From: Pachypanchax playfairii
Lineage: Eukaryota; Chordata; Actinopteri; Cyprinodontiformes; Aplocheilidae
Direction: 5' to 3'
Length of the DNA stretch: 64,000 nucleotides
Assembly: GCA_006937955.1 (NCBI GenBank)
Contig: SSNP01000080.1
Location: 1,484,287 to 1,548,286, forward strand
The position numbers and the translations under genes are program-made. The notes beneath the pieces were generated by a model. It had not been told where the DNA came from. It searched no databases and saw nothing but the letters and a program-made list of their open reading frames with translations. Below, piece after piece: positions 49,101 through 60,900 of this stretch (position 1 is its first letter; every line of letters begins with the position of its first letter).

Positions 49101-52100
49101 CTTCTGTGGGACGGATATGACCATTGGCACTGACAGTGCACTGCATCGCATCATAGAAATAGTGGACGCCATCACAACCACAGCACAAAGGTATCCAGAC
49201 TTTAAACACTTAAAAACAGAAACAACATGTGACCAGTTTGGAATCTTTTGTTTACGTCTTTCTGTCTGCAGTCACCAGAGGACCTTCATCCTGGAGGTAA
49301 TGGGACGGCACTGTGGGTGAGTACCACCTGCACAGGTAAACTTTAAGCATTAGTATGAAAAACATCAAAGGATTTTGTGTGTGTGTGTGTGTCTGTATGG
49401 AGTTACATGTGCTTGGCGAGTGATACTGACTCTCTGATGACTGTTTATCTGCAGGTATCTTGCCTTGGTGACAGCTTTGGCCTGTGGTGCTGACTGGGTG
49501 TTCATCCCTGAGATGCCCCCTGATGAAGAATGGGAGGAACATCTGAGCAGAAGACTGACAGAAGTAAAAATGTCTCGCTCTACATCAACACAAACATTCT
49601 CAGCTCACTGTCACCTAAGTTATTTAATCTCTCCCACTTAGCAAAGAGGTCGTGGCTCCCGTCTGAATATTATCATCGTTGCAGAGGGAGCAATAGATCG
49701 CAAAGGCAAACCAATCACCTGTGACCATGTCAAACAGGTAAGTGTCCAAATATAACAGAATATTGGTTAAAATCATATTAGGCAGATTGATTGTAAGTTG
49801 TGTGTTTTTCCAGTTGGTATCAAAGAAACTGGGCTTTGACACTCGAGCCACCGTCCTGGGTCATGTGCAGAGAGGAGGAACACCTTCTGCCTTCGATAGA
49901 ATCCTGGTAATTCCTTGTCTTTATATTGTTGAATGAGTTCACTTTATTTCCTGAGTGTCTCTCCTACACTGTTACTGTTCTGATTCAGGCCAGCAGGATG
50001 GGTGTGGAGGCTGTTATGGCTCTGCTCGAGGCCACACCAGAGACTCCAGCCTGCGTGGTCAGCTTGTCTGGAAACATGGCTGTCAGGCTGCCACTCATGG
50101 AGTGTGTGCAAGTTGTAAGTCAACACACGAGAAAAAATAAACGTTGGTTTTGAACATATTAATCATCATTTTACATAAACTACCAGGATAAGAGAGAGTG
50201 TACAAGCGCTTAACTGTTAGTGAATGTTGTATGAGAAGATGATTTGGGTTTGACATTTTCGGTTGATGAACTTTTTTATTCCAGACTAAAGACGTCACGA
50301 CAGCCATGTCTGAAGGGCGGTACGATGAAGCAGTGAAGCTCAGGGGAAAGTGAGGCATGCACCTGTTTGTTGTTTTTTTTAAAAAAAGATCATGTTTTTG
50401 GGCTGGTTTAATATTTTTTTGACAACAGGAGCTTTGAGAACAACTGGAACACTTATAAAATGTTGGCTCATGTGCGCCCTCCAGAGACAAAGGTTAGGAA
50501 CTACATTCTTACTGTCTTAATCCAGATGATATTTCTCTCAGTTACTGCGTATAAGATTGTTGTGACAAATGTTTCTGTGAATTTATCTAAACCAGAGTAA
50601 CATCAACATTGCCATATTGAACGTGGGCGCTCCTTGCGCAGGAATGAATGCTGCAGTTCGTGCCGCAGTCAGAACTGGGCTCATTCAGGGCCACCAGATT
50701 CTGGCAGTGCATGATGGATTTGATGGCTTGGCACATGGGATGGTAAAGTATTAGCACACATATAATGTATGTGGACTAGCATCGCAAATGGGGTCAGTTA
50801 GTAAATGCTATGGTGTACAATATCTATTCATTTCAGTTTATTTTATTATTATAGTTCCAATTCACAACAAAATTAATGGTACATCAAAATAAACAGGTCC
50901 AGATCATTTTTATTTACATGCAATCCAGTTTAATCTGCTAATGGTAAACACTCAAATGCATTAATATTAAATGCAAACATAATTGATCATCTAAATTTAT
51001 AATGACAGTAAATACACCAGTGCTATGTCCCTGCTCAGATTGAGCCCATTGGTTGGTCTGGAGTGGCAGGATGGACTGGAAAAGGTGGCTCCATGTTGGG
51101 CACAAAGAGGTGAGTTATTTTGTTGCAATATGGATGGTTGGTGTTTTATATTAAACTCAATCCCAGCAAGTATCATCCATCGCTGTGTTTGTTCTTTTTA
51201 TTATGAAGAACGCTTCCGAGTGAGTTCATAGAGGAGATCAGTTTAAACATCACTAAATTCAACATCCATGCTGTCATCATAATAGGAGGATTTGAGGTGA
51301 GTGATGTTCTGTTCTGATTGTTCTGGAGGCAGATTGTTCTGAGACTCACCTCTTCTAGTTGTACAGCATTCAAAGTATTCTTACAGCCATTCTTTGCTTC
51401 TTCCAAACAGGCATTCCTGGGAGGTCTAGAAATAGTTCAAGCTAGGGAGAAGTACGAGGAACTGTGTATTCCACTTGTTGTTGTTCCTGCTACTGTGTCC
51501 AACAATGTTCCAGGATCAGACTTCAGTATTGGCACTGACACTGCCCTCAACACCATAACCATGGTAAACTTCTCACTGAACACAAACAATCAGGTCCTTT
51601 TTACTGCTTTAGTCTTCTGTCACAGGTTCATGTGTTGCAGACTTGTGACAGGATCAAACAATCTGCTGCTGGCACTAAGAGAAGAGTGTTCATTGTTGAG
51701 ACCATGGGAGGATACTGTGGTTACCTGGCAACCATGGCTGGTTTAGCATCCGGAGCTGATGCAGCCTACATTTACGAAGAGCCATTCAACATTCATGACC
51801 TTGAGGTGTGAATTTATGTCACCTTAAGAACAGATTAAAAAACCTAAAACAATAGATTGGCTAAAAAAATCAATTAGTTTGATGTAATAAATGTGTTTGT
51901 AGATAAATGTGGAACATCTGGTGGAGAAGATGAAGACTACAGTGAAGAGGGGACTTATCTTGAGGTTTGAATACATGTGACTTCTTTTATCATCATAATC
52001 ACATTTAAATAGCTAATTTTTGATCATTGTGTCTTCTAATGTTCTTTGTTATTTGCAGAAATGAGAAATGCAATGCAAACTACACCACTGACTTTATCTT

Positions 52101-53314
52101 CAACCTGTATTCAGAGGAAGGGAAGGGCGTGTTTGACTGCAGAAAAAATGTCCTGGGTCACATGCAGCAGGTATGCTACTCAAAAATCTTCATTTCGTTG
52201 CACCGTGATTCCGTTTTTGGACTGTGTGTTAGAGACACGAGTAAATCTGTCTTTTGTTGTCAGGGTGGAACACCCAGTCCATTTGACAGGAACTTTGGCA
52301 CAAAGATGGGAATGAAATCTATTCTTTGGCTGACTGACAAGCTGAAGGAGTGCTACAGACATGGTGAGACCTTATGATGTATCAACATCTGTTGTTCTTT
52401 CTTTGTCTTTGTGCTGATATATGTTCTGTTTTTAAATCAAACCTTCAGGTCGCATCTTTGCCAACTCTAAGGATTCAGCCTGTGTGCTGGGAATGAGGAA
52501 ACGAGCTCTGGTGTTCCAACCTTTGGCAGAACTTAAGAATGAGACTGACTTTGAGTATGAATTCTTTTGAAATTACCGTTGTATTGATGTTCCCTCGGTC
52601 TCATAATAATCAGTAACAACATCAAATCTTATTATGGCTGTATAACATATCAAAATACATTGAAATTACCATGTCAGTACACACAAAGTGACTTTCAGTA
52701 AGTTTGTGAAGTAATTTGTTTAGTAAACAAAGGGACTCCCACTGCACGAAATATTCACGGCCTGCACTTAAAGAGCATCATGATGACAAACAATGTGGGT
52801 TTACCTCCGATAACATCACCATTACAGTATCCAGTGTTATTATACTGCACGTTTTCTTCATATTGGGCTGCCTGTGAGAACCCAAACACTTCTTATAGAT
52901 TCAACATGATTAATTTTGTGTAGAGTCAGGGGCAGTTTTTGCTATGGACAAGGTGGGCGACCTCCCAGGGTGCAATCTGTTTGGAGAAGTCTTGGTTTTT
53001 AGAGGTTTTGGGTTTATTATAGTAGCTTAAAAATTTCTAACGTGTAGAAAATTTTGAGACTTAAGAAAAGACTTAGAAATATTCTATTTCATTTTATCTT
53101 ACTTTGGTCAGTTTCTATTCTGCAGTTGGCTTTTAAAAAACCTTTTTCATTGATGAATGTCTTTATCTGCAGACACCGTATTCCAAAGATCCAGTGGTGG
53201 TTGAGGCTGAGACCCATTTTGAAAATCCTGGCCAAGTACAAGATCAGTCTGGACACATCTGAGAGGACTGCAATGGAACACGTCATCAAGAAGAGAGGCT
53301 TGGTCCCTCAGTAG
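46144..53314 (+). CDS. pfkm: ATP-dependent 6-phosphofructokinase, muscle type (complete, 22 coding exons)
   Basis: Coding exons: 46144-46228, 47949-48022, 48414-48491, 48716-48905, 49025-49190, 49272-49316, 49455-49563, 49642-49737, 49814-49906, 49989-50114, 50285-50349, 50429-50492, 50596-50742, 51039-51109, 51209-51296, 51411-51563, 51641-51805, 51903-51964, 52059-52170, 52264-52363, 52449-52554, 53173-53314. All join in phase to give 778 aa (human PFKM 780). The enzyme phosphorylates fructose-6-phosphate to fructose-1,6-bisphosphate, the committed step of glycolysis, as a cytosolic tetramer. The catalytic N half shows TSGGDAQG, IGGDGSLTG, the GSIDNDFCGTD catalytic loop, MGRHCGYLA and GHVQRGGTPSAFDR; the regulatory C half shows NVGAPCAGMNAAVR, PATVSNNVPGSDFS, ETMGGYCGYLATMAG and MQQGGTPSPFDRNF. 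The IPEMPPDEEWEEHL stretch fits the muscle rather than liver or platelet type. Teleosts have pfkma and pfkmb; I cannot tell which this is. An acceptor at 46124 implies an upstream 5' exon. Confidence 0.96.
50810..50930. repeat. Fragment of a teleost interspersed repeat in pfkm intron
   Basis: The phrase AGTTTATTTTATTATTATAG followed by TTCCAATTCACAACAAAATTAATG is the 5' part of the repeat also seen at 62500-63025. It is a short, decayed copy. Confidence 0.45.
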
Positions 53315-53627
53315 ACTTTTCTACGTGATCACTCAGGACGCAGGCATTTAAAGCAGCTTGTAATGTCTGTTTCAAGGAAAGTGCAATTAAATTAAAAAAC
53401 TGATACAAAAACAACGTTTCACAACGTAAAGTCAAATCTCACAATGAATCTCTTTTATATATTAAAACAGTATCTCTGTGTTGTGAGGCTCTTCATGCAT
53501 GAACCTTTTTAAACAACTATTCTAAAAGTGTTTGGAAAAGTCGTTTTGAAATGTTTTGTCATTTACAACTTTTACAGTTGGAAATAAATTAAGATTACAA
53601 GTGGCTAATTTGAGGTTTTCAAATAAA
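53315..53627 (+). terminator. pfkm: pfkm 3' UTR with polyadenylation signals
   Basis: Two canonical AATAAA hexamers lie at 53583-53588 and 53622-53627, 270-315 bases after the pfkm stop, in AU-rich sequence with no other feature. Either could end the transcript. Confidence 0.6.
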
Positions 53628-54599
53628 AGCAGCACTTTAAGAACTTCTTGAGTAGTTCTTTTTGTTTTACTTGTTAATTCGGTTTCTCAAATATATAAAA
53701 GATTAGTTTATTTTCATTCTGATATTTTCAGGATATGCAGAATTTGTTTTTCTGTTTCTCAAAGAAAGCATGTTCAAACATAAACAATGTGTTGTATGAA
53801 GGTTTTGGAGTTTGACATTTTTATTTTTTTTTAACTATTTAGCCAATTTCTTATTTTTTTAGACAAAACTGCTCCAAATGTCAACACATGCTAGTAGCGT
53901 TGTGCATTTGCACAAAAAAAAAAAGATTCTTGTTTGTCATTATTCAGTTTAAAATCTAGTCATTCAGAAAGCAGACGTGATATTCTGACAGAGATCCAGT
54001 AAACATTATACAGAATTCAGATAATGGTTTAACAGTCATCTCCTCTGGGTACTATCAAAAGTTGGGGGGGAAGGAAATGAAATGGCAGAAGAAACAGCAA
54101 ATGTTTAAAAGAAAGAAGTAAATCAGAAGTAAAAAGCATTATTAAAAATACAATTAAGGGATAGGACAATAAGGATGAGTTAAGAAGTATTAAGGAGTAA
54201 AACCATTCGGAAGAAGAGAGAAAGGGGAGACGGCTCTATATGATTCAGAGGAAGGTTGGAGAATTTGGGACTGCTGGAAGAAACAGAACACATGAAAGGG
54301 TTATTGCAAGACTTTAAGTAGGATATAAAGGACTCCATTGTACACTATACAGAATGAGTAGACATGGTACGAGAAGGAACACTATAATATGTGATGATTC
54401 ATTGTAGGAAATATCACATAGAAAGACTGGAGCTGATTGTGTGGCTTAAGGAGAAAAAACAGTTGTACCTTGTGGTGATGTTAAGGAAGAACTCTGAATT
54501 TGAGTTATAAAATTCTGTTTCGTTTTTTGGAAGAAACTGTTTATTTTTTGTCGTTGTTGTTTTTCTTGACGTCATGATACACACTTTATATCAGTAGGC
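53628..54599. other. pfkm-espl1 intergenic spacer
   Basis: AT-rich, with T- and A-runs (53823-53862, 53915-53924) and a purine-rich segment 54055-54300. No open frame with recognisable features and no repeat assignment. Confidence 0.6.
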
Positions 54600-54818
54600 G
54601 GCGGTGTTGAGCCTTAAATTTGTTTGCCAACCGCCATAATAAATTAATAGAAGAAGAAGGAAACCGTTCTGCTTGTTGATTGGTTGTTAACAATCTTTCA
54701 AAAACCGTATGCGCGCTGCAGTTGGATAATTGAGTACCAGTTCAAGTTAAATAGTTTAGCAGTAACTACTTCAAAAATAATTATTATGACCAAGTAGAGT
54801 TCATATTTTTCGTGCAAA
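54600..54818 (+). promoter_or_regulatory. espl1: espl1 promoter and first noncoding exon
   Basis: An inverted CCAAT box (GATTGGT, 54678-54684) is followed 12 bases later by TTCAAA (54697-54702), the reverse form of the CHR element TTTGAA. Upstream, GGCGGTG and CAACCGCC (54600-54635) form an inverted pair and a second CCAAC-type site. NF-Y boxes plus CHR are the known architecture of G2/M-expressed promoters, which fits separase. A donor (GTAAGT at 54819) with an acceptor before 54989 suggests a noncoding first exon ending at 54818. Start site and element use are inferred. Confidence 0.45.
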
Positions 54819-54996
54819 GTAAGTATCTTCATTAAACTCGGGAAATTTCATCTGAATCCCAGTTAACGTTCTTGTTTAACCGTTAGCATACAAGCAGCAA
54901 ATGTTGGTTAATGTGCGACAAACATTAGCTGAGTATCAACGATACATTATTTAACGTTGGTTTTCTTTTATTAAAGTATCTTTAACAGGTCCCGAC

Positions 54997-57900
54997 ATGA
55001 AGTGCTTGAAAGTGGAGGAATACATCAAGCGGACTGTTTCTGCTGAAGAAACTAGGCTTTTATATCAAGAATTGGAGGTTAGCGTCGTAACATCGTCTTG
55101 TTCTTCATTTACCGTATCAGGTTATTTTAAAAGTTAAAAAACAGACTTAACTGCTTCATAACTGTTTGCGATGTATTGTGTACAAACGTGTATTTTTGCA
55201 GTGAAATCAGTTGTCTGTTTGTTAATTTTCTCAGAAATATTTCAAAAGTAAACCTGGTGTCCATGGACGAAATCTGTACGACAGGATTATCAGAGCCTGT
55301 AACCATCAGCTTGGACTTGAATCCCGTTCTTTGGACCATATCAGGGCTTTAGTAAACCTGGTTGAACTTTCTCTTCGTGGCTATGATCTTTCTGCTGAGC
55401 TTGTGATGCAGAGCAGCCCGTTATACATGGAAAAGATTATTTTCCATATTGTCAAGAAGTTAAGCTCTCTAGATGTTCACAATCTTTGCAGCCATGTTGC
55501 TGGGTTGCTTTACAGCAGGCTTTCCATAGAGCAACAGGTATGTATCACATCATAAAGCGCTTATATGTAATTTTAGCATTGTATTTCTTTTGTTGGTTGT
55601 ATTACATGGTTTGTCATATCCGTAGGCTCAAGAGGATTTCTTCGTTCTTGCGCGGACCTGCTTCTCTGTGCTCTGGAGCAGCCTGTCTGCCGCTAAAGAC
55701 AAAAAAATACTGACTCCTCAGGACAAACTACGATGCCAAATACAAGCTTTGAGCTTCCTCTTGTTGTTGGAAACAGAAACTGCAGCACCTGCTTTCTCTA
55801 AAGCGCCAGTATACATGGAGGAGGTCGTTTCCGAGTTTGAACATGGCTGTGAAATGGTGACACCAGAGGATGCTTCTTTTCTTTTACAGGAAATACAGAC
55901 GCTTTTTAATGGATGTTTTTCTGGTGAGCGAAGCTGTGAGGAGGGTGGGTTTAAGCAGCATGTAAAAATGTCTTATTTTTATGTGTTTTGTGAAATGATG
56001 CTGCCTGTAGTGAAGACACTATGTATGTCTGGCCACCACAGTCTTGCATCCACCTACCTGAATGAAATGGAGAAAAGAGTTTTGGACTCTGGCTCACAGT
56101 GTGTACCACTGGTGTTAAGCAAATGGGGAGTTAAAATTCATTCATCTTTAAAGGCTGACAAAGAGTGTGGCCAGGCTTTGACAGAATGTGCCAGGGCCTT
56201 GAGGTCTCTCTCAACTGACTTTGCTAACAGAGAGAGTCATGCAATTCTTGAAGGCTGTAGTTTAGTGGTATGGGCTGCTGAAAGTGGACACAGTAAAGGA
56301 TTGAGTGGACCAGAACTTCTGGCTCTGTTCTCATTTCTTGAAGAGCACCAAGAATGGATAATGAAAATGCAAAATAAGGTTAGTGTATTAATCAACATGC
56401 TTTTGTTTGTTTTTTATCTCAAGAAAAAAATATGGTTTACCTGTTTTGTTTTCAACTTTCTTTCCAGAATTTAACACATCAAACTGAGGGCAACAGACTG
56501 CAGCCGGCCCTTTGTTTTAGTATTTACCAGGGCTTTGTGTTTGCTTACGAGAGCATGACAGCATCACAGGTGAGAGTGTACTTTCAGGATGATCGTTTTA
56601 AAAAGGACAAATAGAGCTACAAAATGCTGCTGCATTACAGACTGTAAATGGATTAGGATTATATGAATGATTTGTGGCTTCCAGCTGGAGGACAGTGACA
56701 CACTGGACCGAGTTCTGCTCTACTGCCATTCCACAGTGGGATTGTTGATGAAAGAACTTCACAAGTCATTGAATGAAAACCTCCTCAACAAATCAGGTGA
56801 CTGGACAGGATCATATTAATATTGACTGTCAACAATAATGCTTTCATAATTACAAAATATATGCACAATACATCATAGTTCTAACTTATTCACTATGCGC
56901 CTTTTAGTGGTTGCTGTGAGCAACTTGGCTTGTGGCTTGTACAATCGACGCCTGTATGAGCCGGCCTTCAAGCTGGTTGAAATCCTCTGCAGGGATTTAA
57001 TTAAGAGTCGCCCCGTTTCCCTGTCTGCTGACAGAGTAAGTTTGTTGGATGGGATTTCTTTGTTTGACCAGTGATGCTTCCTATTCTGATTGGGGGATTT
57101 GGGGTTTTGAAGTCATTTTTTCTAAGTTTTTTGTTGTCTAATAATGTTTTATGTTGTGCCCTTTCAGTGGAATCGACCGTTCATGCTAGCAGTGCAGACT
57201 TCACGGCGGGCTGAACAATTGGACCGAGCTCTGGAGTGGGTGATCCTGTGGCTGAAGGCCCTCGGGGACCAGATCACCACTCATATGGCTGAACCAGTCT
57301 TGCTTTGGGTGAAAACAAAGAGTGATGCTGCCCGTATTGATAATGAAGACATAAGACTCAGGTACAGTGAGGAAGGATTTAACTGGCTACTTTGAAATAT
57401 TTTTATTAGGTTTGTGTTTTACTGAACATTAATAAAAACTAAACTTGAGGTTGTTCTGCGTTCTGCAACAGGACGTTAAGGGATGGTTTTGGGTCTGATG
57501 TTCCTGAGGAGAGAGTGATGCTTTGCCTTTTGGAAGAAGAGTTGCGAGCCTATAAGGAGTTGGCAAGAGACACGGCACAAGAACGCTACAACACCCTCTG
57601 TGATCTGTTGGACATTTGCCACGAGGAGAGTTCTTACACCCATTTACGTGCCGTCTACCTCTGTGAAATGGCCCAAGTTGTGTGCTTCCAGGACTTCAGT
57701 GAACAAACTGACTGGTGATTATTTATGATCTTCAAAAGTCCTAAGATTTAGTCTAAAAAATTGATACCAGCAGCTGCAAGTATGCCTGACTTGGTGAAGT
57801 GTCAATATTGCCATCATCTTCCTGTTGTTGTGAGCATTGTTTTTATTTTGTTTTGTTTGTGGCTACCACAGCATAGCTGTTGATTTCACCCACGAAGCCC

Positions 57901-60900
57901 TGCGGCTTCTTGAAGAAGAACCAGCAACTTCAGAGAATTCTGATAAACTGAAAGACGATAAAGCTCATGCTTTACTCTGGCTTTACATCTGCACTCTGGA
58001 GAAGAATCTCCAGGAGGTGACTTCTTTTTGATTATCTTAAAATGAATTTTCATTAGAACTTCAAATACATAAATTCCGGGCTATTTGCCGCAATGTTTTT
58101 CCCCACACTCTGAACCCTGTGGCTCATAGTCGGGTGTGGCATATCTGCAGTTTTTTACTAGCCACCTGGGGCATTCGATACGATGCAACTGAGTTACTGC
58201 ACGCAAGCCCTGGCTGCAAATAGCCTATTTACATTTACTGGTAATCAGCTGGAGGGTTCATTATCAACTTAGAATCAGTCCAGTGCGGCACGTGGAAAAA
58301 CAAAAAAAAAGTTCAATTATAACTTTTGCGGCTTATAAGCAGGTGCGCATTATAGCCCGGAATTTACAATATTTTCTATTATGTCCACTGAAATAAGTGA
58401 TTTTCATAGTAAAAAAAAAAGGCACTTTTTCAGTTTTAATGAGAAGTAAGTGAATCTGTTTTTGTCGTTGCTCTGAGGCTGTGGAGAGTGACAGGAAACA
58501 AAGAGAACTGCGTGAGAAAACACAGTGTGTGACTAATCCTGTGGGCAACAATGATTTTGATTATGAAGACAAGCAGAAGACCCAGGACAGCAGCCTTATT
58601 TATGACGGTCTTCAATTCAACCTGACTGCAGAAAACAGTAAGACTTGCTGTCATTAGATTAAATATTCTGCTGTAGATAACATTAACCTTAAAAATAATA
58701 TTATAAAGTAATTCAGTTATTCATCCATTACTAATGTTTAAACTTGTGTATTAAGGGTCGTGTCAGCCATTAGAAAGAGCTCTGAGTGAATGGACTTCCC
58801 TCATTAAGAATGGAGCCCTGCCTGCCGTCAGGAATCCTAAGCAGACCTACAGCTCCATTACTGTGGCTGCAAGTCTTTTCAAACTCATGGCGAAGGTAAT
58901 AACAAATTATTCTTTTTGTTTTTCTTTAGTTTTGTACTTCTGTTAGAAAAATTCAAGTATACATTTTTTTTTAATCTGTATTATATAGATCTGCTCTAAA
59001 TAAAACATACTGTAATAGCATGTTTGTGGGAGATATTTTATGGTGGATCCCAAGGATTGACATTTAGTTTTAATCTATTTCAAAAACCCCTTTTCTCCTT
59101 TTTAAGCCCCTGAAGGCTTTGGAAGCTTACCAACTTGGGATTCAATTTTCACGCGAACTTGCTGATGTTCAGAGTTGTGCTAGCTGCCTCTGTCAATCAG
59201 CCAGTATCCTTCTGGATTTGGGCTCTCCTGAACTGGCTCTGGTAATGTGATTTTATCATTTCTCTGTGTGAAAACAGCCCATCTTACTTTGTTTCTAGTT
59301 TAATTCACATGTTTTTTTCATTGAACAACTATTTTCTGATGTACCATTTTGTTTTTTTAGACTCAGATAGAAGAAGCAGAAAGAATCTTAACTTCAGATA
59401 CCTCAGCTGAGGAACCCTCCTTTCTCTCCATGTCTGTTGGCTTGTTGAAAGCTCAGTACTTATACAGTAAAGGACAGGTATGTGATGTTGCAACATTTTT
59501 CTTCTATCACTCCTCATGTGACTGTATTTGATTGAATGTTTGCCTGTATTTCAGGGAAGCAGTGGAGTGTCTCTTCTCTCCAAGTTGCTTAAAGTTAGTG
59601 AGCGCAAACAATCAAAGAGCTGGTATCTACTGCGTGCTCGGACTCTTCAGGTCTGCAGCTCCTATTTAAGGTTGGATGCAGTTCAGCTGCCACATTCCCA
59701 ACGAAGCTGTATCACACAGCACGGTAAAGGAGAAAATGTGTGTTTTTGAGTATGTTGGTAAACTATAGGCATATAAGAGTCTGTTTTTTGTGTCTCAGGT
59801 GTGAACACAACGGATTCTGCCCTTTATAAGAGCATGAAGCTTCTCTGTAGCTTGTTGGTCACTTTAGTGGGAAAGGGTCTGTACGGACCTCAAAGCAGCA
59901 GCCCAGAGATGCGCTTCGTTCACCAGGGTATGGTGGTCCTTCATTCTAAAACTGAATTGCTGTTTCTTTACTTTGTCTTTCACACACTTCTCTGGTCTAT
60001 TATAAGGAGACAACCTGGTGCTGAAGTGGCAGCTGCTCTCAGAGTTGCTGAGCTGCTCCAAGAAGATGGTGGCTGTGCGGAGTAGTTGTGGCGCCATCAA
60101 TGATGCCAGACTCCAGTGTCTAGAAGCCCTAAAAGTGGCTATCAAACTCCAAGCACTCAGCCAGTATGTACTAGATGTAACCAAAGGGCAAAAACATGTT
60201 GCTTTCAAGTCAGTTTTTAGATCACTTGACACAGCTAAATCAATAAATCTTATCGTTATTAAGTCTGTTATTTAGATTTGTAATGTAATGTTTGTATCAT
60301 ATAATGCTAAAATGACAAAAGATAAACAATGCATGTCACATGTTTACCTTTATAAACACACTGAAATATATATTTTTTGTTTTAGATGTGCAGAACTTCT
60401 GGTGATTAAAGCAGAACTGGAGCTGATGCAGGGGGGGAGAGAGGAAAGTAAAAGTGACCTGAGCATTGTCCGAAATCTTTTGGAGAGCTGCACAGGTCTG
60501 CAAATGCACATGTTCATCATTCAGATCAGAGTGTGGATTTAGACTAAGTTAATAAATCGTTATAATGTAATCACAATTAAACTATTCATTTTATAGTGGT
60601 TGTATAAACAATTTTTAAATAACTGTTACAGTGCAGCTTTTTATTTCTGTTTCCCCTTTAGACTTTTCTGACCAGGTTCAGAGGGCAGACGTCAAAATCA
60701 AACCAAGAAAAGGTCGTCCAGCTCAGAGAACTCAATCTCCCCTTCCGACTGTGGATGATGACCTCAAGGACATTCTGAGCATCAGGTGGACCACCAAAGA
60801 ACCCATGATGAAGGATGTGACCAGTTCTCCACCTCTCAAATCTCTTTCTCACCGCTCGCTCTCCTGCCTGGCTCATGAACCGGACTGCCAGTTTCCCTGC

